Positions 31,688 to 44,165 of a DNA stretch of 64,000 nt are shown in pieces. Each line of letters starts with the position of its first letter. The first letter of the stretch is position 1. The stretch comes from Ceratopteris richardii (taxonomy: Eukaryota; Streptophyta; Polypodiopsida; Polypodiales; Pteridaceae). The translations under genes and the position numbers were made by a program. The stretch lies in NCBI GenBank assembly GCA_020310875.1, contig CM035413.1:164815806-164879805 (forward strand). Reading direction: 5' to 3'. The notes beneath the pieces are model-generated. The model had not been told where the DNA came from. It made no database searches and saw nothing but the letters and a program-made list of their open reading frames with translations.

Positions 31688-32270
31688 ATCTCCATTGAAG
31701 AGTAGACTTCTTGGTAGATCATTTGTCCTAAAGTTTTGTTTTGGCATGGGCTTGCTTAATCATGAAAAGGCTTGTGAATTAGGCAACTTATGCAAGTATC
31801 ATAACCAAGCACCACTTCTATCCACAAATTGCTTAGCCTAACAATATCCCCCTCCAAACGTGTTTTGAATGCCCCGTCCTTGAGCTTTGACTTGATTTGT
31901 GGTACATTTCAACTCCTTTGGATACATCCTCAAGGATAAAACATGGGATAGATCTAGGTTTATATGGTTCTCATGAGGGGTCACTTTTGAATACAACCTT
32001 CAGAGCCACATCCTTTGGATACAACGTCCTTATGAGAGTTCACTTGTGAGTCTCCACACAATACAACTTGTATCAAAGTCCCATATGGTAGAGGAACTTG
32101 AAATGATAGATCCTTGGCTCTAATATTAGTTTTTATCTCCACTAGGGAGTAGACTTCTCAATAGGCCAACCATCTTAGTTTTATTATGGAATGGGCTCAA
32201 TTAACCATGAGTAAAAGCATCATAGTCAAGCACCACTTCTATTCACAACTTTGGCTTACCCCAATAGAAA
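31688..32270. repeat. Diverged direct repeat pair
   Basis: Segments near 31688-31850 and 32140-32270 share gagtagacttct, an atgggct word, and caagcaccacttctatcca / caagcaccacttctattca in the same order, about 440-450 bp apart. Old and non-coding. Confidence 0.55.
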
Positions 32271-32406
32271 GGGGTGTATAGAAAAACAAGCTTTCTAGAA
32301 AATATCAATATGTTTCTATTGTGACGACAACAATTCCTAGCAAGCTAACTATTAAGCATAGACCACAAGAGTAGCGGACAATATGTATCCACCTGTTCAA
32401 CTCCAC

Positions 32407-32514
<108 letters not shown>

Positions 32515-34662
32515 CTTCTCCCAAGAGTAAGACTCCCAAGACTAAGGCTCCCAAGCCTTATGATAAATCAAGCCCAAGGATTGCAAACATTCAATTGGGA
32601 GCTCAGTCATAAATAATGACTCAAGGGTTTATCACTAAAATCCAAGGGTTCTCCAAGGGGTCTTGAACCTATAGACTAATCCCATTAGCCTCGTGGACCC
32701 ATGGTATATAACATTATTCACCCTCTAAGAGCATGTTCATCTTTGAAATTGTGTGAAAGTATAATATGTAGAGTATCCCCTATGCACCATGATCTATACT
32801 TAGGTCACGGTTATCTCTCTTTTTTGATTCATCTCCATAATCAAATAAATATTACATCACATCTCAATCCAAAATGAGAGGAATCATAATCCCTATCCAA
32901 CTTAGTCGAATTGGCTGTACATATATGCCTTGTTCCTATTGACTAGTGAAATGTGAAAATTTCTTTTGTGGCCATATCTTATTTTTTTCCATTTTGCACT
33001 TTCTCAAGTCTTGAGCTTCATTAAATTTTACATCTTAGAATACTTTGTACCTTTCTCGAACTTTCAAGGGTATTTCTCAGTAGAGGTTATACCTCTATCT
33101 TTGAAAGGGTTAGAAATTATATTCGTCTTCCACATTATATAGAAGGGAATGTAATCTTTTGGTAATCCTTTCTTGAGTTATATAGTCCTTTTCAAATACA
33201 AATGTACTTTATGGTATTTGTAGGACTTAGTAAAATGGGTGAAATTAGTCATTTTCTAGACATGATCAACACTTTATACCTTGAGAAAACCTATTATCTT
33301 CACAAATACTTAGCAATATAGGTGAACTTATACAAATCTTACAATCATCAATCAACTTTTCTTTAAGCATGATGTTCAAGAATTCTAAGTGATGGCACAT
33401 AACTTAAAATTTATGATCTCTGACTTTCCCTTAAGTTGGATCAACCTTTTGATTTTTATGGAACAATTCCTTGTTCATCCATTAGACCATCCTTTTAGAA
33501 AATCTTGATTTTCTTAGGACCATATACCATAATTATTTAAAATGTCTTTAGGAATTGAAATTACTTTGTAGACCATTCTCCTAGGTCTCTATCTGAGTTC
33601 TTTGTCTAGCTTGGCACATTCTTCCAAAGAGCACTAGTAATTACTATCTCAAACCAACTTTTGGTCCATATCTTGGATAGTTAATTAAATTAGCCTCAAA
33701 GGTCACTCATGCTTCGCAAGAAGGAACAACCATTTACACCAAATCAATTCACCTAGATCCTTAAATCCTTAGACTACTGATATATCAATACTTATCAAGC
33801 CATCATAATGGTTTTCCCTAATAATAGAAACCTTCTTGTTGGATCCTCTATCTTTTGAACGTATTTTTATTCAAGTTAAATGGTTAAAGTGTTTCTTTCT
33901 TTTAGTTCCAAGGTCTTGCAAGATTTGAAGATACCTCCATTTTGGCATCATACCCTAGACCTTGTAAGAACTTTATCAAACATTCTTGAATCATTTGTTA
34001 AATCATCCAAAGATTCAAAAGATGATCGTTTTATTGAAATTTTGGAATTTATATACAAAATTCCCAAATTTATACCTAATGTTCCTACCAAGTACTTTGG
34101 ATAGAAATTTAGTGTGGAAAGGATCAATCAAATCAATATAAAAGACAAAACTAATGATTATGAATAAAAGAAAGTTCTTAATTTTTGTTTAATCTTGTCA
34201 TTATCTTTTTCAAGCCTTGTAGCATTGCATATCCAAATCATTCTATGCATTATTGTCTGTGAAATTGATGTGTAAACTCATAAGGGAGAATTAGAAATTC
34301 ATTTTTTTGAGCTAGAAGTGTGCTCAAATGATGTAATTCTTGAAAATAAAGTGTTGTTGGTAGTTTATGAATTTCACACCAAGGAGTTACAATTAAGATA
34401 GATAATATCTAAATATAGATCTACATTAATCTGCAAGAAAAATCACACAATTTAGAAATCAAAATCACTTGGAAAGGTTAAGAAATGAGGAAGTTCCTAC
34501 TATTGTTGTTTTAGACTATTTTGTTTGCATGATTATTTTCTTTTGATAATGGATAAATGATTCATATTTTTTTGTCGATTCATAAAATAATTATATTTTT
34601 TCATGTATACACTAGTCTTGAAGCACAACTGAGTCATTACTCTTTGGATTGATACTTTTAAA
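32515..34662. other. AT-rich intergenic DNA, no gene seen
   Basis: About 2.1 kb up to the C2 target duplication. A 74-codon frame at 33880-34104 and others are short and unrecognised. Confidence 0.55.
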
Positions 34663-34667
34663 AAGTT

Positions 34668-34897
34668 TGTTGGAGTTAGACGTCTACGGAAGCACACGAA
34701 CAGCACAAGGAAGAAGAAGAAGCTTGGAGCACAACACACAAGACTAAATGTATTACTAGAGAATGTACAAAGATAATTAGCCCATTAGGGCAATAGGCGT
34801 ATATACAAGCCGGGGGAAAAAAACCTCCTAAAGAGGGAAAAAAGTGCCCCGGCGGTCCTAGAGTGTTCACACACATCACTACCTAAATATATCAACA
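34668..34897 (-). repeat. C2 3' LTR
   Basis: 230 bp, the inverted form of the C1 LTR (tgttggagttagacg to atatcaaca). Confidence 0.95.
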
Positions 34898-34910
34898 AAT
34901 CCCCCCTGGG
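34898..34910 (-). promoter_or_regulatory. C2 polypurine tract
   Basis: Plus strand aatcccccctggg, i.e. a purine run on the element's sense strand, next to the 3' LTR. Confidence 0.85.
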
Positions 34911-34971
34911 AGTGATGCGGTGAACAAGGAGTTGGCACTCATGTATAAAGAAGTGCCGAGCTATGTGGAAA

Positions 34972-35975
34972 TCACTCCACAAAAGGAAGTAAGCCCAAAG
35001 CTTTGCGGAAAGCTTCAAACTTCTCCCTAGGCAGAGCCTTCGTGAAAAGGTCTGCAATGTTCTCCTGCGTGGGTACATATGCCAAGCTGATCTCCCCAGC
35101 AGAGAACCTCTCCCTGACATAGTGATAATGCACCTCAATGTGCTTAGTGCGAGCATGGAACACAGGGTTCCTCGCAACTACCAATGCGCTCTGACTGTCA
35201 GTGAAGATGGTGGTGGCAGAAGACTGGCCAACACCCAAATCAGCCATAAGGCGTCTGAGCCACACACACTCAACAGTCGCTGTGAAAGCTGCCCTATACT
35301 CAACCTCACAACTGGAAGTGGCCATAGCAGGCTGCTTCTTGCTCAACCAAGATATACATGAGCTACCAAGCATGAAGCAAAAACCACTGGTGGACACACG
35401 AGTGTCATAGCAACCAGCCCAATCTGAGTCAGAAAAAGCATGCAAATCTGGCGGTAGTGATCCCCCCTTGGGATACAACAACCCAAGTAGCCGAGTACCA
35501 CTCAAGTAGCGAAAGATGCGCTTAACCGCTTTCCAATGCGTGACTCCTGGGCAATGCATAAACCTGCTCATCTGTGAGACAACAAACTGAATATCTGGCC
35601 GAGTAATGCATAAGTAAATCAAGCATCCAACAGCTTGCTGATAGAGAACAGCATCAAATGCATCTCCAGCATCATGAAGACTCAATCGTAAACCTGTCTC
35701 CATAGGAGTGGCAATAGGCTTACAATCTTCAAGGCCAAAACGCTGCAATAATGTGTCAATATATTTTGTTTGACACAAAGCCATTCCACCATCAACTTGC
35801 ATAAACTGAATGCCCAAATAGTGATGCAAATGCCCCAAATCAGACATCTCAAATGAGGCATGCAAATCAGCCTTGAAATCAGCAATATGCTTCTCAAGAG
35901 GACCAGTGAGCAGCATGTCGTCTACATAGACAACAATGATCAAAAGCACATCATTAGCACGCTTAACATATAAGG
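34972..35975 (-). pseudogene. C2 RT end and RNase H
   Basis: An open frame of 325 codons starting just after a 1-bp deletion near 35975 (cagtcaactg where C1 has cagtccaactg). It carries the RT palm VVYVDDMLLTG, then LGHLHHYLGIQFMQ and the complete RNase H with SDSDWAG, SCEVEYRAAF and TDSQSALVVAR, to LLPFVE. Unlike C1 it has no stop in the RT-RNase H connection (DAGDAF intact). Confidence 0.93.
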
Positions 35976-36923
35976 TGCTTTCAGTTGACTGTTCTCAAAA
36001 CCATGTGCAATCAGATAGGCATGTATTTTCTCATACCAAGCACGTGGTGCTTGCTTTAAACCATATAACGCCTTCTTTAACCTGCACACTTGGTTTTCAT
36101 GCCCTTTCTGCACAAAGCCACGGGGCTGAAAAACATACACTTCTTCATGCAAGTCACCATTCAGAAATGCTGTTTTAATGTCCAACTGATGTACATTCCA
36201 ACCATGATGGGCTGCAAGTGCACAAATGCTCCGAACAGTAGTCATACGGCATGTAGGTGCAAAGGTCTCATCAAAATCAATGCCTCTTTCCTGCGCATAA
36301 CCCTTTGCAACAAGCCTAGCCTTATACCTGTCAACTGTACCATCAGGTTTACGCTTCAGCTTGTATACCCACTTAGTGCCAATGGCCTTCTTGCCAGGAG
36401 GCAAGTCACATAAAGACCATGTACCATTCTTCATTATAGCATCATATTCAGATTGCATAGCAGCCATCCAATTTTCTGAATTTTGTGCTTCATCAAAAGA
36501 AACAGGCTCATTCTCATCACAGAGACTAGATGCAGCCATAGCATAGCAATTTGATGCAAAGGAGGTACTATGAGAGCCTGAACGAGTACGATATGACAAA
36601 GGTGCATCTAATTTGCTGTCACGCAAAGTCTGCACTAGCCATTTTGGCATAGTTTTTGCCTGTTCATTATCAGCTCTCTCATCAACAAGTGCATCATGTA
36701 AATCTGTATCAGAAATGGAATGGTCTGCATCATCATATGAAACCTGCAAAGGCTGAGAAGTTGCCTCATTAGGACCAGCGCTAGCCTGTCCCCCTGTAAA
36801 AAGAGGCATCAAAGTATCATACATGTCTTTGGAGCTAACAGATGTCTCCTTAGTACATGAAAGCAATGGCTGAATAACATCTTCCACAAAGACAACATCA
36901 CGGCTAACCAGAATGCGTTTAGT
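35976..36923 (-). pseudogene. C2 linker and RT first half
   Basis: A frame of about 315 codons: the Copia linker from EDVIQPLLSCTKET, then RT from ENWMAAMQSEYDAI through WVYKLKRKPDGTVD and HQLDIKTAFLNGDL to LKQAPRAWYEK. It is preceded by a CAG-to-TAG change at 36924 and followed by the 1-bp deletion that breaks the link to the palm. Confidence 0.92.
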
Positions 36924-37592
36924 CTATGGATGATACAGACGATAGCCTTTACTTTCAGAACTGTACCCAATAAAAATACATTTTACTGCCTTATCATCCA
37001 ATTTTCTGCGATGTTGTTCAGGCACTAATGCATATGCATAACAACCAAAAACACGCATATGAGCAACAGATGGCTTGCGGTCATGCCAAGCCTCATATGG
37101 AGTGATAGATTGCAACGCTTTGGTGGGACACCTGTTCAGTACATATGCTGCACACATGACATCCTCAAGCCAGAAACTATGTGGTAAAGCCTGACTTTTG
37201 ACCATGCACCTCGCCATCTCCATGAGTGACCTGTTCTTTCGTTCAGCAACTCCATTCTGTTGAGGTGTATACGGCACTGTACACTGGTGTTTTATCCCAC
37301 GTGCAGCCAGAAATGCATTAAAATCTGAAGACATATATTCCCCCCCTCGATCAGAACGGAGGGTGCCCATTTTACATGCTGACAGATTTTCAGCCAAAAC
37401 CAAAAACTGTTTGAAGCACATGAACACTTCAGACTTTGCTTTGAGTGGATATACCCATGCATGCCTGGAAAAATCATCAATGAAAGTCACGAAGTAAAGG
37501 TAATTTCCAAAAGATGGTGTCTGCATAGGACCACAGACATCACTATGTACAAGCTGCAATTTCTGCATAGCCCGAACTGAACCATCTTTTTA
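36924..37592 (-). pseudogene. C2 integrase core
   Basis: Holds VHSDVCGPMQTP, LRSDRGGEYMSSDF and QNGVAERKNR, so all three acids of the DDE core are kept. Ends at the TAG at 36924. At its start a 1-bp deletion near 37592 separates it from the zinc domain. Confidence 0.93.
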
Positions 37593-38100
37593 AAGGAAGA
37601 ACGCTGCATTTTACCCAAAATACAGCCTTCACAAACATGTTTTCCAGGTGCCTCAAGTTTGGGCAAAGAGGACACCATTTCAGATTTCTGCAGGCGTAAC
37701 AAACTAGCAAAATTCAGATGACCAAAGCGTGCATGCCAAAGCTTTGCATCTTACATAGCATGAGAATCATGAACTGCACATGCCGAATCATTCACAGATC
37801 TTTCATAGTCTATGAGCTTATACAGCCCACAACATAAAATGCCAGAAGCAATAATCACATCGCCATTTGAGAGATCATGGGCTGTACACCTGTCATCAAC
37901 GAATTTCACAACCAAGCCAATCTTGGCTAATGCAGAAACTGATAACAGGTTCTTTTTTATCCCTGGCACAAATAAAGCATCTGACAAAGTGAAAGAACTA
38001 CCATCAGCAGTAGTCAGAATGATCTTACCAACTCCCATAACAGGATAAGAGGAGTTATTGGCGCATGTGACAGTATTCCCTGTAGGGGCAGGCTCGAGAG
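37593..38100 (-). pseudogene. C2 protease end and integrase zinc domain
   Basis: The frame reads SLEPAPTGNTVTCANNSS and FVPGIKKNLLSVSALAKIGL. A TCA-to-TAA change near 37752 stops it just before the WHARFGHLNF / CEGCILGKMQ zinc-binding region, which is readable in the following stretch. Confidence 0.9.
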
Positions 38101-39230
38101 AAGAAACTGCGCTGCGAGGTAATATGTTTGGTCGCCCCACTATCAAAGTACCAAACATCTGAGTCTACTGCAGACATGCACTGATCATGAGAAGATGGGT
38201 CAAAACTACAGACAGTAGTAAACGCCCATTCTTCTTCCTGCACAAGATTTGCAGACTCTGTTTTTGGTGTAGAGGCCTCTGCAACAACCATTCCAGCATC
38301 TTTCTTCTTTGCCTCTTTAGCAGCCAGTTTTGGACAGTTCTTTATAATATGATCATTTCCTTTACAGTACTTGCAGAACAATTTCTGCTTTTCTGATTTC
38401 TTCTCATCTTTATCCTGGTTCTTCGATTGTGCAGCATTTGCAGATTTCTGCTTACTAGTAGAAGAGCTCCATTTTCCTTTGCCCTTCTGACTAGCCAGGA
38501 AAGCTTGATCTGCAACACGCATAATGGACCTGTTCTGCCTGGACTGATCTTCCTGCAACAGAACAGAGACTAATTCCTCAAATGACAAGGCATTCGGATT
38601 GCCTTTCATCATCAATTGAAGAGTAGAGGCAAAACTCTGATATGAATCAGGAAGGCCATTCAGAACGGTCTGCACAAGTGAGCTATCTGGTATAACCTCA
38701 TCAGCAGAAATCAATTGTTCCTTCAGGTCTTTGATCTTTGTAAGAAAACTGTCCATCGAATCACCTTCATTCATGTGCTCACTCTCCAACTGTTTTCGGA
38801 GGTAAGCAACACGAGCCTCATTCCTAGCCTGGTACAAAGTGGTAAGTGTATCCCAAGCATCCTTTGCTGTTCTGCAAGAGCGAATGTGAGGAATAATGGC
38901 ACGTTTGATAGACAAAGCTATCAATGCATGTGCCTGTGCATCTCTGCCATCCCAACGAATCTGCTCTGCAGTAGGTGCAACAGAAACAGCAGCACGAACA
39001 GGAATCTGCGGAATATCATCTTCGACACCATCTTCATCAGCTCCAACACCTGTATTTGCAGTACCTGTCGTTACAGGTGTAACAGGACGTCTTTCAACAC
39101 CCTGCACAATGTTCCACAATCCTTTTTCAACCAGTACATGTCGCATCATATAAGCCCATAATGGGTAGTTGGTACCATCCAACTTATCCTCAACAGCCAA
39201 CATACGGAATACATCACTGCTTTTAGCCAT
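38101..39230 (-). pseudogene. C2 gag and protease start
   Basis: From the ATG at 39230 (MAKSSDVFRM) a 376-codon open Gag runs unbroken: N-terminal domain, basic KWSSSTSKQKSANAAQSKNQ stretch, and the knuckle CKYCKGNDHIIKNC. It then enters the protease with VWYFDSGATKHIT. A 5-bp deletion near 38101 shifts the frame. This is the best-preserved Gag of the family in the window and serves as a reference for C1 and C3. Confidence 0.95.
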
Positions 39231-39571
39231 GGCCGGTGATTAAAATACCTTGATGCAGAAAATTGACTGTATCTCAAAAAGTTGAACAGAACTGCCGAGA
39301 CGAGTTCTGCTAGACCTGTAGCAGACTTCGAGACGCTTAAACTGGCGAACAGAAACTGGTATATACCTTTGGCACAAAAGGACGAAATAGCCTGCACAAG
39401 CACTGCAATAGTGCGTTCGGAGGCCGAAACGAGCTCAGATCGCGATTTCGGCACCATAGAGCGAAGCAGTTTTGATCTCGGAAACACCCTGAGTATGCTC
39501 ACCAAATTTTGTGCGAATCTGAGACTGCAAACGGAGGAGTGTCGACGGCACCCTAGAAGAAGCAATGACCT

Positions 39572-39583
39572 GCTCTGATACCA
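39572..39583 (-). promoter_or_regulatory. C2 primer binding site (tRNA-iMet)
   Basis: Minus strand TGGTATCAGAGC, two bases inside the 5' LTR. Confidence 0.95.
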
Positions 39584-39585
39584 AT

Positions 39586-39815
39586 TGTTGGAGTTAGACG
39601 TCTGCGGAAGCACGCGAACAGCACAAGGAAGAAGAAGAAGCTTGGAGCACAACACACAAGACTGAATGTATTACTAGAGAATGTACAAAGATAAGTAGCC
39701 CATTAGGGCAATAGGCGTATATACAAGCCGGGGGAAAGAAACCTCCTAAAGAGGGAAAAAAGTGCCCCGGCGGTCCTAGAGTGTTCACACACATCACTAC
39801 CTAAATATATCAACA
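39586..39815 (-). repeat. C2 5' LTR
   Basis: 230 bp. It faces right, toward the 5' LTR of C3 about 1.3 kb away, which faces left-to-right; the two promoters diverge. Confidence 0.95.
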
Positions 39816-39820
39816 AAGTT

Positions 39821-41151
39821 TTTATTGAAAGAGAGCTTAAAATGCTATAATAAAAATACAATGTATCTCACAACCATCTTAGATATCAAGTTAGAAATCT
39901 AAATTAAAGTAAATAATCTATCCATATAATATGACCTCATGGTTTCTTAAAAAACATTGATTTTATTTTTGACTTCTCTAAGATACCCTAGTAAAGATTT
40001 TCAAGTTCACTGAGTTTGATTATCATATAACATAGTCCCACTATTGAAGAGATCATTTCACCTTCTCATTTTGTCTTCATAGCATTATTTTCTTTGATTG
40101 CATGCTTGAAATTTCTTGATAGAATATTGAACCAACCCATATAACTTCTTGTTTAAAATAAATGCAAGTAATTGTAAAGAAATATTTTGTTCTTTATATC
40201 CATCCAAGCTTTTCAAATTCTAAAATTATATAGATTGGTAGAAGTTTGGATCTATTTGGGGAAATGATAATGTCCCACAAAATCTCGAATATCATTATTG
40301 TTTATGCATCTATTTATTCACTTTGCTAACTAACAAGAAATATTATAAGTGAGACGAGAGATGATACAATTATGAACAACAAAGGTTGTTACTAGATGTT
40401 AATTCATGCATACATAGAGGATATGGGTGTTGAAAGCACACAAAAAATGTTGACATTCGGATCCCGTAGAGGCATGTACGCAGAGGATAGTATAGAAAAG
40501 AAATCACACAAAAAGTACTCAAAGAATAGAAAGAGACTAGAAGAGACTGGACACCAGATTGGGTACAATCTCCCCCCACATACTCTGATGGATGAGTCTA
40601 TTAGAGCATGTGTATTTATAGGTATTTCTTATTACATCCTAAATAGAAGATACATGAGGGTGGCGCTTTGAAAAGCGTGCTTTTGCTCTATTTACAAATC
40701 ATGATTTTCTATTTAAAAAAAACATCAATTTCTAAAGCGATCTATTATTTTTACAAAAATAACTTAAAATACTATCTTCTAAAAATAATTATCTTCTAAA
40801 TATCTCCAAAAATATTTGAATAAATCCATGTACGTTCACACCCTCATGAATCTTCACCTACTAAATAAAAAAACAAAACACATTAAAAACCTCAAGGCCT
40901 TAAAATCCATTTAACATTCCATTATTCCATAAAGTATAACAAAAAATAGATATGCGAAGAGACGAGACAATACAAAAAATTGGGTGCAATCTCCCCCCAT
41001 GCACTCTATTTCGACAAGTCCATAGAGTGCATGTATTTATAGGATTTTTCATTATGTCAAAAATAGCAGTTATAATGAGGACTGCTTCGAAAAGCACGCA
41101 TGAAAGTAAAAATTTACTCTCTTTTATGGAGAGCCTTTTCTTTTATTAACA
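39821..41151. repeat. Spacer with a diverged direct repeat pair
   Basis: AT-rich, non-coding. Two segments around 40530-40710 and 40950-41120 share attgggtacaatctccccccа-like text (here at 40560 and 40981), a catgtatttatagg word, and cgaaaagc with a following cg, about 421 bp apart. The pair could be old terminal repeats of a small non-autonomous element; I see no primer site between them. Confidence 0.55.
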
Positions 41152-41376
41152 TTTTGATATATTTAGGTAGTGATGTGTGTGAACACTCTAGGACCGTCGG
41201 GGCACTTTTTTCCCTCTTTAGGAGGTTTTTTTCCCCCGGATTGTATACTATTACCCTAATGGGCTTTTTATCTTTGTACATTCTATAGTAATACATTCAG
41301 TATTGTGTGTTATGCTCCAAGCTTCTTCTTCCTCCTTGTGTTGTTCGCGTGCTTCTGCAGACGTCTAGCTCCAACA
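41152..41376 (+). repeat. C3 5' LTR
   Basis: About 225 bp, with several changes from the C1 LTR, including a mutated first dinucleotide (TT for TG) and a small deletion near the TATA-like site. Confidence 0.9.
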
Positions 41377-41378
41377 AT

Positions 41379-41390
41379 TGGTATCAGAGC
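41379..41390 (+). promoter_or_regulatory. C3 primer binding site (tRNA-iMet)
   Basis: TGGTATCAGAGC is unchanged two bases after the LTR. Confidence 0.93.
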
Positions 41391-41731
41391 AGGTCGTCGC
41401 TTCATCTAGGGCGTCGTCGACACCTCTCTGGTTGCAGTCTTAGAATCGTACGAATTTTGGTGAGCATACTCAGTGTGTTTTTGAGATCAAAACTGCTTCG
41501 CTTTATGGTGCCAAAATCACGATCTGAGCTCATTTCACCCTCTGAACGCATTATCGTAACGCTTGTGTAGGCTATTTCGTCTTTTTGTGCCAAAGGTATA
41601 TACCTTTTTTTGTTCGCCAGTATAAGCGTCTCGAAGTGTGCTATAGGTTTAGCAGAACTCGTCTAGGCAGCTCCGTTCAACTTTTTGAGATACAATCAAT
41701 TTTCTGCATCAAGGTATTTTAGTCACCGATC

Positions 41732-42988
41732 ATGGCTGAAAGCAGTGATGTATTTCGTATGTTGGCTATTGAGGATAAGTTGGATGGTATCAACTACCCA
41801 TTGTGGGCTTATATGATGCGACATGTATTGGTTGCAAAAGGACTCTGGAACATTGTGCAGGGTGTTGGAAAACGTCCTATCACACCTGCAACTGTTACAA
41901 CAGCAGGTACTGAAGCTGATGCAGAAGGTGTCAAAGATGATGATATTCTACATATTCCTGTTCGTTTTGCGGTTTTTGCTGCACCTACTGTAGAGCAGAT
42001 TCATTGGGATGGCAGAGATGCCCAGTCACATGCATTGATAGCTTTGTCTGTCAAACGTGCCATTATTCCTCATGTTCGCTCTTGCAAAACAGCTAAGGAT
42101 GCTTGGGATACACTTACCACATTGTACCAAGCTAGGAATGAGTCTTGTGTTGCTTACCTCTGAAAACAGTTGGAGAGTGAGCACATGAATGAAGGTGATT
42201 CTATGGACAATTTCCTAACAAAGATCAAAGACTTGAAGGAACAATTGATTTCTGGTGATGAGGTTATACCAGATAGCTCACTTGTGCAGACTGTTCTGAA
42301 TGGTCTTCTTGATTCATATCAGAGTTTTGCTTCTACTCTTTGGTTGATGTTGAAAGGCAATCCAAATGCCTTGTCATTTGAGGAGTTAGTCTCTATTCTG
42401 TTGCAGGAAGATCAGTCCAAGCAGAACATGTCTATTATGCGAGTTGCAGATCAAGCTTTCCTGGCTATTCAGAAGGGCAAAAGAAAATGGAGCTCTTCAA
42501 CTAGTAAGCAGAAATCTGCTAATTCTGCACAATCGAAGCGGGAAGACAAAGATGAAAAGAAATTAGAAAAGCAGAAATTGTTTTGCAAGTACTGTAAAGG
42601 AACTCATCATATAATAAAGAACTATCCTAAACTAGCTACAAAAGAGGCAAAGAAAAAAGAGGCAGGAATGGTTGTTGCAGAGGCCTCTACTCCAAAAACA
42701 GAGTCTACTAATCTTGTGCAGGAAGAAGAATGGGTGTTTACTAACAGTTTTGACCCATCTTCTCATGAGCAGTGCATGTCTACAGTAGACTCAGATGTTT
42801 GGTACTTTGACAGTGGGGCGACCAAACATATTACCTCGCAGTGCAGTTTTTTCTCTTCACTCGAGCCTGCCCCTATAGGAAATACTGTTACATGCACCAA
42901 CAACTCCTCTTATCCTATTATGGGAGTTGATAAGATCATTTTGACTACTACTGATGGTAGTTCTTTCACTTTGTGATATGATTTATTT
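41732..42988 (+). pseudogene. C3 gag and protease
   Basis: From the ATG at 41732 (MAESSDVFRM) the Gag frame is open for 143 codons, then CGA has become TGA at about 42162. It reopens in the same frame at 42170. The zinc knuckle has lost its second-last residue pattern partly: CKYCKGTHHIIKNY, with the final Cys replaced by Tyr. The protease VWYFDSGATKHIT is kept near 42797. A TGA at about 42975 ends the stretch before the integrase. Confidence 0.93.
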
Positions 42989-44165
42989 GTGCCAGGGATC
43001 AAGAAGAACTTGTTATCAGTTTTTGTATTAGCCAAGATTGGCTTGGTTGTGAAATTTGTTGATGACAGGTGTACAGTTCATGATCTATCAAGTGGCGACG
43101 TGATTATTGCTTCTGGCATTTTATGTCGTGGGTTGTATAAGCTCATAGACTATGAAAGATCTGTAAATGATTTGGCATGTGCAGTACATGATTCTCAGGC
43201 TACGTCAGATGCAAAGCGTTGGCATGCATGCTTTGGTCATCTGAATTTTGCTAGTTTGCTATGCCTGCAGAAATCTGAAATGGTGTCCTCTTTGCCCAAA
43301 CTTGAGGCACCTGGAAAACATGTTTGTGAAGGCTATATTTTGGGCAAAATGCAGCGTTCATCCTTTCAAAAAGATGGTTCAGTTTGGGCTACTCAGAAAT
43401 CGCAGGTTGTACATAGTGACGTCTGTGGTCCTATGCAGACACCTTCTTTTGGATTATCTTTACTTCGTGACTTTCATCGATGATTTTTCTAGGCATGCAT
43501 GGGTGTATCCATTGAAGGCAAAGTCCAAAGTGTTCATGTGCTTTAAATAGTTTTTGGTTTTGGCTGAAAATGTATCAGCATGTAAAATGGGCACCCTCCA
43601 TTCTGATTGAGGGGGGGGGGGATATATGTCTTCTGATTTTAATGCATTTCTGGCTAAATGTGGGATAAAACACTAATGTACAATGCCATATACACCTCAA
43701 CAGAATGGAGTTGCTGAACAAAAAAATAGGTCACTCATGGAGATGGCGAGGTGTATGGTCAAGAGTCAGGCTCACCACATAGTTTTTGGTTTGAGGCTGT
43801 CATGTGTGCAACATATATACTTAACAGGTGTCCCACTAAAGCGCTGCAGTCTATCACTCCATATGAGGCTTGGCATGACCACAGGCCATCTGTTGCTCAT
43901 CTGCATGTTTTTGGTTCTTTGGCATATGCATTAGTGCCTGAACAACATCGCAAAAAATTCGATGATAAAGAAGTAATATGTATTTTTGTTGGGTATAGTT
44001 CTGAAAGTAAAGGCTATCTTCTGTATCATCCACAGACTAAACGCATTCTGGTTAGCCGTGATGTTGTTTTTGTGGAGGATGCTATTCAGCCATTGCCTTC
44101 ATGTACTAAGGAGACATCTGTTAGCTCCAAAGACATGTATGATACTTTGATCCCTCTTTTTACAG
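42989..44165 (+). pseudogene. C3 integrase
   Basis: Zinc domain WHACFGHLNF and CEGYILGKMQ (second Cys to Tyr), then VHSDVCGPM. A small deletion near 43455 shifts the frame, and the second acid region has become HSD followed by a stop and a run of 12 G at about 43609-43620. QNGVAEQKNRS near 43698 holds the last acid. Another frame change lies near 43770. The gene is far more decayed than in C1 or C2. Confidence 0.9.

Larger units (their letters stand above)
34668..39815 (-). mobile_element. Ty1/Copia element C2 (C1 family)
   Basis: A full-length 5.15-kb copy on the minus strand with 230-bp LTRs at both ends. Target duplication AAGTT at 34663-34667 and 39816-39820. Its sequence is nearly that of C1 and it preserves the uninterrupted gag site that G2 hit in C1. 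Lesions: a 5-bp deletion near 38101, a stop near 37752, a 1-bp deletion near 37592, a stop at 36924 and a 1-bp deletion near 35975. None is shared with C1, so the two copies decayed independently. Confidence 0.96.

Noticed and set aside
38715..39161. Plus-strand 148-codon frame and its partner at 14192-14578
   Set aside because: Antisense shadows of Copia gag in C2 and C1; both occur because the two elements are copies of each other.
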